Source: Berberis thunbergii (taxonomy: Eukaryota; Streptophyta; Magnoliopsida; Ranunculales; Berberidaceae). Taken from it: a DNA stretch of 64,000 nucleotides. The notes below the pieces were generated by a model. It saw nothing but the letters and a program-made list of their open reading frames with translations, was not told where the DNA came from and made no database searches. The translations under genes and the position numbers were made by a program. Shown here in pieces: positions 11,074 to 21,224 of the stretch (positions within the stretch are counted from its first letter, which is position 1; each line of letters starts with the position of its first letter). The DNA is taken from positions 496,001 through 560,000 of the forward strand of contig QNQO01000605.1 of the NCBI GenBank assembly GCA_003290165.1, in the 5' to 3' direction.

Positions 11074-11160
11074 ACTCTCCGCATGAGGATTGAACCCTGC
11101 AACATGTGCACTACAGTCATCAACGCCAGTATTTTCATATATCAAGCAAAAAACTATAAG

Positions 11161-11310
11161 TTTAGGGGGCCATGTTTGGTAGCAATTTTTAGTTTTCTTT
11201 TACATTTTTTATCCTTTTCTCTTTAAAGCACAACCACAAACACCATTCATAGAAGGGATAGAAGTGTTCAAAAACCCCAAAGTAGCCACCAAACATGGCT
11301 CCCTAGAATT
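11161..11310. mobile_element. MITE-like inverted-repeat element, copy 1
   Basis: The ends TAGGGGGCCATGTTTGGTAG (about 11163) and CCACCAAACATGGCTCCCTA (about 11289-11308) are near-perfect inverted repeats around about 110 bp. The interior, CTCTTTAAAGCACAACCACA, is shared with copy 2. The terminal form suggests a hAT-like MITE, but no clear 8-bp duplication was seen. Confidence 0.65.
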
Positions 11311-11364
11311 GTTGTATAAGAATTTCAAAATTAAGTTGACAAATGATCATATTTTCATGAGTAA

Positions 11365-11531
11365 GTCTAGGCAGCCAGGAAACACAACCATTTTTTTGCC
11401 AGATTTGGATTTTTTTATACTTTTACCACTTCCCTTTAAAGCACAACCACAAACATCATTTATAGAAATGGTAGAAGTGTAAAAAGCCCAAAACCTGACC
11501 AATAAATGGTTGTGTTCCATGGCTGCCTAGA
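11365..11531. mobile_element. MITE-like inverted-repeat element, copy 2
   Basis: Left end TCTAGGCAGCCAGGAAACAC (11367) faces right end GTGTTCCATGGCTGCCTAGA (to about 11531). Internal sequence CCTTTAAAGCACAACCACAA matches copy 1, which lies only 55 bp away in the same orientation. The two copies are diverged at their ends. Confidence 0.65.
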
Positions 11532-11960
11532 ATTATTGCATTTTCATAGTAGAGCAACAACGCTTCATCAATATTAGATATGAACTTCACATGTAGAGCT
11601 ATGAGATCATCATCATCTAGAATTCCAAGTTCGTTAGAGAGTGGAACCCTAGCTAGTTTATGAACCCAATCATGAAAGTTTCATGAGGATGTTTTCATTC
11701 CATGTACATACTACCTCTATAATTTATGGATTTCAAAAGAAAATTCTTTAGCTAATAGAGACTTGAAATCCTAAAGGCATCCAAAATCTTGTTAACTCCA
11801 CCAAAATACTTGCCAATATAAGATGTAACGATAGAGATGAATTCTCTAAACAAACTTGTATTAAAATTACTTCTTGTTGGAACTATATGAAGCAATGCTC
11901 TATTCATTAAATAAATAAATGAATTTATAATTCTCCAAATGTAAATGAAAGGGTAAGTAG

Positions 11961-12568
11961 CAATGTTCTAAAAAGCGTTGGGCGGGCCGTGAGCAAGTGC
12001 CTAGCGCCCAGGGGCCCAAACAGACGCCTAGGCAGCACCTAGGCGGTCTTAGGTTTTGTATTATAACTTTAATAATTTACAAAAGTTAAGCATAATACCT
12101 TATCAATTACATCTAATTTAATGCAAAGATACATATGCAAAATTTTAAAACACGAAAAATTAACAACCATGAACAAAATTTATTAAAACTCAAATGACCG
12201 AAGTTGGTCATGATGGGTACTTTATATAAAATTGAATTTGTGGACAAATATTCAAACCTACTCTTTTATTTTTCTTCAAATTACATGAATAACCTCAATC
12301 ATGTTTGATAAAATCTACATTAGTAAAATTGGAACCAGCAGATCCTTTGATAATTCCATTAAGTAATCATCCTTTGCTACAATTAGACATAAACTGACTA
12401 AAAAATAATTTAAATGGTTTATTTCTAAAAAAGAGGAAAGAAAAATAAAATAAGAATATAATCAACCTTATTAAAATAAAAATAAAAAAATCGCCCAGAC
12501 CCCGCCCAGATCTGCCCAGAACTCGCCCAGCCATTAATCTGGGCGGTTTTCTACCTTTTAGAACACTG
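11961..12568. mobile_element. Non-autonomous hAT-type element, copy 1, with 8-bp target duplication
   Basis: The termini CAATGTTCTAAAAAG and CTTTTAGAACACTG are imperfect inverted repeats. The 8-bp sequence GTAAGTAG occurs directly outside both ends (11953-11960 and 12569-12576), as expected for hAT transposition. The GC-rich end regions (GCGCCCAGGGGCCC, CGCCCAGACCCCGCCCAGA) enclose an AT-rich core shared with the element at 29937. There is no coding capacity. Confidence 0.85.
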
Positions 12569-12576
12569 GTAAGTAG

Positions 12577-13600
12577 TAATTTAAATACAACTCATTTTCA
12601 CACTTGAAAATGATAACAAACACGACTCATAAATATCAATGATAAATTTGTCCACTCCTGTAATTTCACAATTGACTTCCAGAGAAAACCTAAAAATTAA
12701 AAAAAATCAAAAATCAAAAAAAATATTCCACCATAGATTTTTACTTATTGTACATTAAATTGTTTTGACTTATCACATTTAACAAAATTCAATAGAGCCC
12801 ACATGAAACGGCATTATTTGTCATAGCACTCCTTTTATTGGAACTTAAAAGCATTTTTTAAGATGCCATGTTCAGATATATTTGAAGTTAGATGCGTAGA
12901 GAATCACAAGGACCTAAATTTTGGAATTCAAGTCAAATCATTAAGAATATGTTTGTAATTGGTTAATAAATTTGCTATAAACACCTTTTTTTTTTATGGC
13001 CACAGCGATAAACATCTACATATATTGAAAAACAAATTCTTAGTTATCCCATACTTTGATGCACAAGTCTCTTCATAAAACCAAATAAATTGTTGTATAT
13101 ATAAAATAAATAAGTTAATAAATACATAAAATTTTCCTTATCAGAGTCTACAATATTGAAATTTAAAGTCGTAACATACACCCCCTTTATGGAAATTAAT
13201 TGAATTAATTATATATAACAAAAAAAAAAAGTAAAAGCTAGACTACAAACAATGTTTATACTAAATCATTTATTTATCTCTCAAAATCTTTCTATCGATT
13301 TTATCTAAAAAATCAATTAAATTCTAAGTACATCTTTAGTGAAAATCACATTTTAGCATGTAAGCTATAAAGTTTCAACGCATGCTAAACTTGGTCAAAC
13401 TTTATAAACATTTTAGTCAAACTTGATCAAATTAATCGCTTGTAAATGAACATCATTTTAAAATTTCAACCTTTTTGTATTGATCATCAATTTTATTAGA
13501 AAAATCTTGAAAATGCATTTCATTGATACCAAAATTATGAAATCGGAAAATTAAATAAAAAGTTAGGGTAATGTTAAGTCTGAGAACAAAAATAAACGAG
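12577..13600. other. AT-rich intergenic or leader-intron DNA
   Basis: Very AT-rich, with poly-A and poly-T runs and no supportable frame. If the transcription start suggested near 16.77 kb is right, this would be part of a long 5'-leader intron of the NAC gene. I see no other structure here. Confidence 0.35.
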
Positions 13601-13604
13601 CCCT

Positions 13605-13725
13605 TCTAAGGAGCGAGGGAGACGGCGTGAGGGAGGGGTGTAACCACTCATCCCCTTTGAGATCAACGATGATACGCATTTCGAGGGAGATGGGTGGTTA
13701 CACCCCTCCCTCGCCCCCTAAAATT
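13605..13725. repeat. Short inverted-repeat (foldback) element
   Basis: The arms GTGAGGGAGGGGTGTAACCA (from about 13628) and TGGTTACACCCCTCCCTCGC (to about 13714) are complementary over about 28 bp with a 35-bp loop. It belongs with the larger hairpin at 19006-19190 and a half copy near 53080, which share GAGGGAGG..GTG..C(A/G)TC..TCGAGATG. It is probably a MITE family. Confidence 0.7.
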
Positions 13726-14780
13726 AGCGAAAATAAAGATATTTTCTTTCTTGGACACATGTCAATCATATCTTCTTTCACATAGATTTAACATATCTTT
13801 GTATCTTTTCTTTTACCCTTTTAGGTATAACTTATTACAATCCATGCCATCAATCTTGACCCTTAACAAAAACCCAAGACAAACAAAAATCCTTTTAGGT
13901 GTAGATATCCAACTATATGATATATGTTGAAAATTGTTTTTAAAAAATCCAAGTGGTTATTTGAATTGTTTACAACAGTTGAATCTTATACAGAAGTTAC
14001 AACAAACAGGTATGTTAAGGATGGATTTACTTCATAGATTTCCTTTGTTTTTCAAAGAATGTTTGCTTACATTAGTATGCTTATTTGCATTTGCTATTGT
14101 TCGTATGCTTAATGTTTGGGTGGAATTTATGCTTTATATTTGCATATTGAAATTTGCTTGAGTAAAACATCCAATACATTATACTAGCAAACATGGTCAG
14201 TATATGAGTTTTTTTCAAAATACTTGGAATGTCTTACTGTGACATTTTAGTTGCTGCTCCATATAATCAGATATAACAATATATGTAGGCCACGATACTT
14301 TAAGAAATATCCAAAGTCCTTTCAATAATGCTTCATTTTAGAGACGCAAATGTAAAAGGTATTTAATATTTTGAACCCTCAATTACAAACACAAACTTGG
14401 GAAAATATACACTTTAGATGACTGTTTCCAAAGCCAAAATGACTCGTGTACTAATAAAATAGAAATTCTATTTTGAATGTTATTATAGGTTAGAAAAGCA
14501 TATAGTTTATGTTTCTCAAGTTCAAACTACGAAAATGTGAAGAAAAAAAAATCATATACGTCTAGAAAAAAAAAACAAACAAATGATGAGATGCATGTTT
14601 TTTAAGATATGGAATCATATGTATGGAAGCAATGCCTTTCTCCATGGATCAAGTTGTAATTTATTCTTGATTGTTTCGTTTATGCAGTCTCTTTGAAAAA
14701 TGAGGCTTCAAAAAGTAAAAAAAAACAATGAAGATCAAATCAGGTTAGAATAACTCTTATAATCTCAAAGTTTTAATCAA
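13726..14780. other. AT-rich non-coding DNA
   Basis: Only short accidental frames without recognisable motifs are present. No repeat structure was recognised. Confidence 0.35.
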
Positions 14781-14795
14781 TACAAATTATGAATG

Positions 14796-14970
14796 TTTTT
14801 TTTTTTTGAAAGGCAAGCCGGTTTTATAGCTAGGATCCGTAACCTAGTCCCGAGATGTGACCTACGGGTCAAACACCACCCCGAAATAAAGATGCCTCCA
14901 GTGGGTCTCGAAGCAAGGATCTGTGGAACAAGTCCACAACGCCTTAACCAATCGACCACAGCCCCTTTGA
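14796..14970 (-). mobile_element. tRNA-derived SINE
   Basis: On the minus strand the element starts GGGGCTGTGGTCGATTGGTT, which contains an A-box-like segment. A B-box-like GCTTCGAGACC follows, and the element ends in a run of about 13 A after GGCTTGCCTTTC. A target duplication of about 15 bp, CAAATTATGAATGTTT, flanks it (14783-14798 and 14972-14987). Pol III boxes, 3' poly(A) and a long duplication together define a SINE mobilised by LINE machinery. Confidence 0.8.
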
Positions 14971-14989
14971 CCAAATTATGAATGTTTAT

Positions 14990-16440
14990 AGCAACTATTT
15001 GGCGGATCAAGGTTTTGCTTAAAAAGTTCAGCGCTCCTTCAACATTGTTTATAGTCACCGGGAAATTAATAAAGCTACAAACCATCTTGCAAGCCTAATG
15101 CCAACAACGTTCTCTGTATAATTTATCGCTCTCAGAAAACCTCACAAAATTGTATTGGATGATGCAAATGGAAAGCTGTATGATAGAATGTAATATCTTC
15201 TTCTATGATTGATGACAACCACATTTACTTACAATGATCATATTGAGAATGAAATTATGTGAAATACCGTATTATTAGTAGCCTACTTCTACCGTCGACT
15301 CAAATTTGTTACTCTACCAATAGCTTTCCATCACCAAATACGCAGATGCATGCACCATATTGATATATAAAATAACATGAGACAGAATATGATTCATCAA
15401 TCACCATATATATGACTGTAAATGATTTCACGAGCAAGAATGATGATCAATAATTACTTGCAAGGTAGTTGTTTGTTTTCTCAGAGAAAGAGAATTTTAC
15501 TTGCTAAACACTTGGGATAACCAAATTTGGATTTGCAAATGTACTTGCTCCATTTTCTGGAATCAGAGTTTTCCGTTTCAACTTCATGAATTGTTATAAT
15601 GAAAAGTGAGTGGTAATGATTAGTTTCTATCTAATAAAAATATGAAAAGAAATTGGTTCCACCAAGTTGCCCATGAACCACTCAATATTTGCTCCATACC
15701 TCAAAGAAATGATGATAATTTATAGTAGGATAAAAATCAGTTGGATGCCATAAACTCACTCAAAACCTAAAAAGTTATGATGCATGACATGCAAACAGAG
15801 GCTTCGTCACTTGTTCAACATGCAATATACTCTCGAAAATGGCTTTTGCTATTTGAGAAAACAAAATGATTATATATCTCAAAATTAACATTGCGAGTGG
15901 AGCTAAAAAAAGTTTAGACAACAAAAAAAAATTGTTTGAGATTTGAAAGGGAGATTACATTTTATATGTCCTTTGTTGATTCAAAATCAAAGAAAATCAA
16001 ATGGAGTATATTTTGGATCACATACACATTAATAGGTACAACCATTTGATCCGGTAGAGAAAAGTTACAACCATAAGATCAACTCTATATTGCATGTCCA
16101 AATTAATATAAAAATAAACTTTTAATTTGTTCTTGAATCTAGATCTATTTATTCTGGATTCAAGGCGATGCCTTAAAATATAATAGAAAGATGAAAACCG
16201 GAAAGAAGTGGAAGTAGAAGATAGTCGATCAACTCTTCTTTCAAACAAATAGAACTACCCCAGATCAAAGACTAAAACTTCAAGTGATCGTAGCTAGAGA
16301 GATTAGAGATAGAAACATAGAAGAAATACTACTTACAGATGAAATATAAGAAAGAGCCCTTGATCCTTGTTCTTGTTTGTAGGTGTCTTGACCTATATTC
16401 TTCTGGGATCTAGTAGTAGTCAAAGGCAATATTCTTCTTA
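14990..16440. other. AT-rich non-coding DNA upstream of the NAC gene
   Basis: No supportable gene. It may be the distal part of a 5'-leader intron of the NAC gene (see 16442-16810). No recognised repeat was found. Confidence 0.35.
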
Positions 16441-16441
16441 C

Positions 16442-16810
16442 CTAACCCAAGCAAAGAAATGAACACTATGGACAGAAGAGAGAGCCTAACAAGGAAAGCT
16501 GAAGCAACAACTGGAGACTGTCTTTTCTATGCTGATTGTTCCCAAACTTTAGATGACACGAGACAAAAACAAGAAGGCAAATGGACATAAAAAGAAAACA
16601 AGAACAGTTTCGTTTGCACCTTGGGAATTGAACCTCTCTTCTAATTCCACCCTCCTGAATCAACAAGATCCAACTTGTTGTCGAAAAAATATCTCTAGAA
16701 AGAGAGAGGGAGAGATGATCAGATCCCAATGTTGTAAAAAAGAAAAGTGAGTTTTGATGGATTGAGCTAAGGAATGGAAGAGTATTAAAGAGATAGATTT
16801 AAATAGCAAG
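16442..16810 (-). promoter_or_regulatory. Candidate core promoter and non-coding leader exon (minus strand), possibly of the NAC gene
   Basis: On the minus strand, a TATA-like GCTATTTAAATC lies near 16795-16806. Pyrimidine-rich leader DNA follows (CTCTCCCTCTCTCTTTCTAG) and a good donor TTAG|GTAAGA at 16442/16441. Upstream (16810-16920) are CT-rich and CGTGCGTGCGTG tracts typical of plant promoters. The next convincing minus-strand acceptor that leads into a known start codon is TTGCAG at 11097, 24 bases before the NAC start. A 5.3 kb leader intron is an inference. An upstream frame of 87 codons (16729-16466) lies in the putative leader. Confidence 0.35.
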
Positions 16811-16919
16811 CAAAGCAAAGCTAACACTCACGCACGCACGCAAGCACACTCCAAGCCCTAATTATCTTTCACTCACCTAACTCTTTCTCTCTCTCATTAT
16901 CTCTCCTTTTCCAAAGTGG

Positions 16920-17845
16920 AAGCTGGATTGCTGGAAAAGATTTACGCGGGAAAAAGGGGACAGGAAAAGAAAGGAACTGGCGGTAACATTTGCGGGGACA
17001 ATTAGCCACCGCCACCATCAACTGATAGTTACCCCCACCACCTTCTTCTTCTTAAACACTGATGTTTATAACTATCACATCTTATTAACGGCAGGCAACC
17101 GAATTCCGATTAATAAAAATTAATCTTAAGCTTAAACTGATAGTGATTTGAGTGGTGACGTAATTCAACAGTTTTAGCTAAAGTTGGATCGCTTTTGCCC
17201 CACCCCTCGTGACAGACTCAAGATTTTAGTCGAGGGGGGTGAAATAACAAATAACTATTAATTGATAATAATAGTTTTTTCTTTTGGAATGCAGCTGATA
17301 ATAGTAGTTACCAAGGGTGAAATCAAAAACAATTTCCTGCTTGAGCTAGTAATTAATAAAGAAATACAACTATCATAAGAATATTATATATACCAAATTG
17401 AATCCAGTGTAGTTCAATTTTAAATCAAAATAAGGTCACAATGTCGATAACCTTAGTGAGGACAAATTAACATAATAATTAGAATATATAACTAAAATAA
17501 AAAAATAATTATGACAAGTATCTAGTTGAAGCTTAAAAAAAAATCTATTATTTGCAAAATTTGTCAGCAAAAACAAGATCCTACTACACTTTCATAGCAA
17601 AAATTATTTATATGATCCAAAAATTTTGTATGAGTTGGCTAATGGTATATATTTTCATAGAATTATATAATTATTATTTTAGCTATTAATTTCAAATATA
17701 TTTTGTTGGAGGTATTATACCACTTATGAACAAACAATTCATTTTTTAATATTTGCAATTATATACAAAATTGCATTGAAAAACTATAAATAAATTATAC
17801 GTTTCAAGATGACCGAAAATAGGTTTCATTAAGCTAAACAATTTT
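16920..17845. other. Intergenic DNA, no gene seen
   Basis: The proximal part (to about 17060) is GC-richer, with CCACCGCCACCA and CTTCTTCTTCTT stretches compatible with promoter sequence for the minus strand. The rest is AT-rich with no recognised structure. Confidence 0.35.
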
Positions 17846-17847
17846 TT

Positions 17848-18125
17848 AATGTCAGCAATTACTAATAAAATTGATGATAAAAAAATTAAAAAATTAGGCG
17901 AGCTCCAAGAGTGTCGAACTCAGGTCATTTACTAATAATGTTAAACTTCCAATCACTACACCAGTAAAGTGAAAACATGTAGAAACACTAGAATAAATAA
18001 TTATCATATTATATTATATATTTATATAAGTGTTTTTATTTTTGTAAGACAAAATATTTGTTAAAATTATTTTGAAAGTTGAGGGAGACAGCTACCATTG
18101 GCCCCTTAGTAGATCCGCCCTTTTC
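17848..18125. repeat. Dispersed repeat copy 2 (homologous to 8689-8970)
   Basis: Direct-orientation relative of 8689-8970: AACAATTTTTTAATGTCAGC, GCGAGCTCCAAGAGTGTCGA, AATGTTAAACTTCCAATCAC and GACAAAATATTTGTTAAAAT. This copy is not interrupted by a CACTA element, so it shows the uninterrupted context of copy 1. Confidence 0.7.
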
Positions 18126-20258
18126 CCTACCCTTGGCCAACCTTTACATTGACAATTGTACCCTGAGTTTCAATTTGTATTACCGAGCAACAGTTGTGTG
18201 AATTTGCTCGTACAAGGTCACTCTTGTTCAGAACAAAGTATTATTAAAACCTTTGGTAATCATGGTGAAATGGGTTTGGGGTGGGGGGCAATTGTCTTGG
18301 GTCCTGTTCTTGGCTTAATTAGTGTTTGTGGGGAATCAGTCAGGCTAAGGGTCATTTTGGGAAATGAATATTATTCACCAGCAGCAGCAAGTAGAAGAAG
18401 AAGATTTGCACGACGGTGATTCTGGTTGCTTGAATCTCTCTTAGGAAAAAAAACCATTCTCTTTCCAAAAGATGGGCCTCCACCAACCGACGTCCCTATA
18501 TAGCATCATCCGAATGAGACACCTCTCCAAAAATACCCAATTTAATTTTAAAAAAAACAAAAAAAAAGCATGCCAGCTTGTCTAAGATGTCATCTTAGCC
18601 GCCGCCAAGCCCAAGCCAAAGTATTATTTTTTGTCAGCTAGTGGTTCAGGTGCCTCCGTGGGGTCCACCTATAGAGTGGAATGGGGTTCGATGATGACCT
18701 TCTGAGATGGTGGCGGCTCGCGGTCTGGCGTGGGTCTAGCCTCTTCATCATTAGTTAGTCTATGGTATGCTATGGGTGCAACTTGCGTGGTATTATTATC
18801 TCATTAATAATTTAGTTAGAACTGCCGGGACCCAGCCCTTGGCGGACCCCACCATTGCCAGGGTAGACACTGGCTACACGTGTAAATCTCCTACAGCTTG
18901 TACACGGATTCGTCGCCGGTTACTCTACTCACTCTCCTCCCCCGATTCATCGCCGTCGCCTGTGGGATGTTCAAAATATATTGGACTATATAAATACCGA
19001 AAAAATCTAATTATCGCGGGAATGGGCGAGGAAAACAGCGAGGGAGGGAGAGAGGGAAGGGGGTGACCGTCCATCTCTTTCGAGATGTGTGCCATCATTT
19101 TTCTTGCGTCCATCATGAGGGGATGAACGGTCCCCCCCTCCCTCTCTCCCTCCCTCGCTGTTTTCCTCGCCCATTCCCTCGACAATTAGATGGGTTGATA
19201 AATACGTCTATTTTATTATTATTTATATTATTATTTGTTTATAACCACAAAAGTAATAATAAAGTGAAGCAAAAGTCTCACACGTGATTCAATAGTCACC
19301 TATTCTCTTTGTACCCTACAACCCGCAAAAATTTACCACCACCTTTGCGTGAACTTTTTCCTGAACTTGGTAAAAATCGAACCCAACCCAATCGTCCCAT
19401 ACAATGACATACAAACCAACGGTAACGTAGTAGGTGGCGGGTCCCTCTGGCTAAGAATAATTATTGAGGTGGTATCTGTGTGTGTTGTGATGATTTGTTT
19501 CCTTTATGAAATTTACAAGCCCGTTACATTTCACGTGGCATAACCTGGGTTGTTGAACTTGACCCGCAAAACAGTATGCATATATATGCTAATGTGGTTT
19601 CTGTAATGCACCTAGGGCCCACCAATTAAAAAAGGCTGAAGCAAGAGGGTTTTGGTATACAGAGAAAACCAAGCATCATGTCGAGCACATCACCCCTATC
19701 CCTACAGTGCCGAAATTTATTTGTTTAATATTATTTATATTCAAAATTAAGTAAATTTGAAATTTGTCTATCTTTCATTGATTTTACATTGAATCTATAT
19801 GCATCGAGCAAACTTTTGATTGACAAAAAATAAAAAAGTATAAATACTTAAATTTTGTGTATCGTCGCCCAATGATCTAATGAAAATATTTTGAATTTAA
19901 TTTTGTGTGTGCTACACATGCTATTGACATACCCTTAAATATTAAATTCTTTAAAACATTATAAAATAATAAATACTAAAACCTTTGATTGGATGTAATT
20001 ATTTTTATTAAATGATTTAAAGCAATATAATAAGTTTTAAGTTTCTTCAAAATGCCATAAAAATATGAAATTAAATTCATGAATAATATAGGAAAAAATA
20101 ACTTAATCTTATTTTTTATTAGGCTTGAGACAAAAGTTCATCTTATCCCATGCTACATTTTCTTTACACACAAAAAACTGCAAAACAAAAAAATATATAA
20201 CTAACTAAATAAATAAAAATAGAAAAAAAAGTATGAGTTGCCACATGAACCAAAGTAA
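18126..20258. other. Intergenic DNA apart from the hairpin at 19006-19190
   Basis: Short frames are present, but none has a domain, signal peptide or splice context I can support. The sequence is AT-rich with occasional GC-rich islands around 18640-18950. Confidence 0.35.
19006..19190. repeat. Long near-perfect hairpin (foldback MITE)
   Basis: The left arm from TCTAATTATCGCGGGAATGG through GGCGAGGAAAACAGCGAGGG to about 19078 is complementary to the right arm 19119-19190, which contains CCTCCCTCGCTGTTTTCCTC and CCATTCCCTCGACAATTAGA. Arms of about 70 bp with few mismatches enclose a loop of about 40 bp. The family also occurs at 13605-13725 and, as a half copy, near 53080. Confidence 0.85.
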
Positions 20259-20332
20259 TGTATCACCGAAAATTCTAAAATGCACCGGAGATTCACCTGG
20301 AGAATAGCCTGGATGGTGCCAAGCACGTGAGC
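20259..20332. repeat. Left arm of an inverted repeat pair flanking the peroxidase exon
   Basis: TGTATCACCG..GCACCGGAGATTCACCTGGA..GCCTGGATGGTGCCAAGCAC matches, in inverted orientation and with scattered differences, the sequence at 21149-21224. The pair encloses about 820 bp holding the small ORF, the leader and exon 1 of the peroxidase. Confidence 0.7.
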
Positions 20333-20424
20333 ATCAAAAGGGCAAGAAAAAAAAATCTCGAATCAAACACCATTATCTCCCCTTTCTCTTTCACACAAGT
20401 CTTCTCTTCTTTCTTCAAACCGAC

Positions 20425-20718
20425 ATGAAACAATTCACTTGTTTGCCAAATTCAGACTACCACCAACAACAAGAAGATCTCTCCTATTTCTACACCCTCT
20501 TCCAAAGAGCTATCAGCGAAATGAATACCACCACTACTACTACGCCCACCTCCTCCATCGAAGAACAAAAGAAACGAAGAAGAAGATTGCCGACTAAAGA
20601 AGAAGAGGTGGTTGATCGTTTTGGGGATCGTTTTGAGGATCCCACTCTACTACGCCCACTATTTCGACCGATGAGGGCCCTTCATTCAAAACCCCGATTC
20701 AAAATCCAGCAGAAGTGA
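20425..20718 (+). CDS. Small unassigned ORF, 97 residues
   Basis: The ATG follows a pyrimidine-rich, leader-like stretch (CTCTTCTTTCTTCAAACCGAC). The product is polar: DYHQQQEDLSYFYTLFQRAI, then a Thr-rich stretch, then EEQKKRRRRLPTKEEEVVDR and a basic tail. No domain is recognised and there is no signal peptide or membrane segment. A run of about 19 A begins about 25 bases after the stop. It could be a real short gene, an upstream frame in the peroxidase leader, or a retroposed fragment. The non-random composition argues mildly for coding. Confidence 0.35.
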   Translation: MKQFTCLPNSDYHQQQEDLSYFYTLFQRAISEMNTTTTTTPTSSIEEQKKRRRRLPTKEEEVVDRFGDRFEDPTLLRPLFRPMRALHSKPRFKIQQK

Positions 20719-20841
20719 AGCATCGCAAGACTAACAATCAACAAAAAAAAAAAAAAAAAACCATTAAAAATTCATCAACAATTAGGCCCAAAAAGAAGCA
20801 AAAACAAAAATAAAGACAACTCATAAAGATCAACTTCAGTC

Positions 20842-21075
20842 ATGGCTTTCTCTTCCAAACTTCTCTTCTTCTTTGCTCTTCTTTCCTTCTCTGCTTTTGC
20901 TTTTGCTTTTGCAGATGATAATGAAGAGAACCCAGGCCTTGTTATGAACTTTTACAAGGACTCATGTCCTCAAGCTGAGGAAATTATCAGGGAACAAGTC
21001 AAGCTTCTTTACAAGCGCCACAAGAACACTGCATTCTCATGGTTGAGGAACATCTTCCATGACTGTGCTATTGAG
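20842..21075 (+). pseudogene. Class III peroxidase exon 1, PRX42-like; remainder not found in window
   Basis: The 78-residue exon encodes a signal peptide (SSKLLFFFALLSFSAFAFAF), then NPGLVMNFYKDSCPQAEEII, REQVKLLYKRHKNTAFSWLR and NIFHDCAIE with a GTAAAC donor. The unusual SWLRNIFHDC, in place of the common LRLHFHDC, is characteristic of the PRX42 group of secreted, heme-dependent class III peroxidases. FHDC contains the distal histidine. The next exon (SCDASLLL type) was not found between 21076 and 29500. A 6.4 kb gypsy element begins 0.9 kb downstream, so the gene is either a truncated copy or one whose later exons lie beyond the nested insertions. The intact first exon leaves both options open. 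Confidence 0.8.
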
Positions 21076-21148
21076 GTAAACAAACAATGGGGCTTTTTCT
21101 TCCCTGTCAGATTTTTTTTTATGCCCACGTGACTGACACCTCGCGGGG

Positions 21149-21224
21149 TGCACGTGCTTGGCACCATCCAGGCCATTCCCCAGGCAATTCTCCAGTGCTC
21201 CCTAGAATTGCTCATGTATCACAT
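21149..21224. repeat. Right arm of the inverted repeat pair flanking the peroxidase exon
   Basis: GTGCTTGGCACCATCCAGGC..CAATTCTCCAGTGCTCCCTA..CATGTATCAC is the inverted relative of 20259-20332. It lies in the presumed first intron, 75 bases after the donor. Confidence 0.7.

Noticed and set aside
11074..11145. Extended NAC start at 11145
   Set aside because: A TTGCAG acceptor lies between 11145 and the conserved MNTF start, so the extension is more likely leader intron.
10286..11226. Plus-strand frames over the NAC gene
   Set aside because: They are antisense shadows of the three NAC exons; the minus-strand protein is unambiguous.
18767..19287. Pro/Ser- and Gly/Glu-rich frames around 18.8-19.3 kb
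   Set aside because: They overlap the long hairpin and its low-complexity CT/GA arms on both strands.
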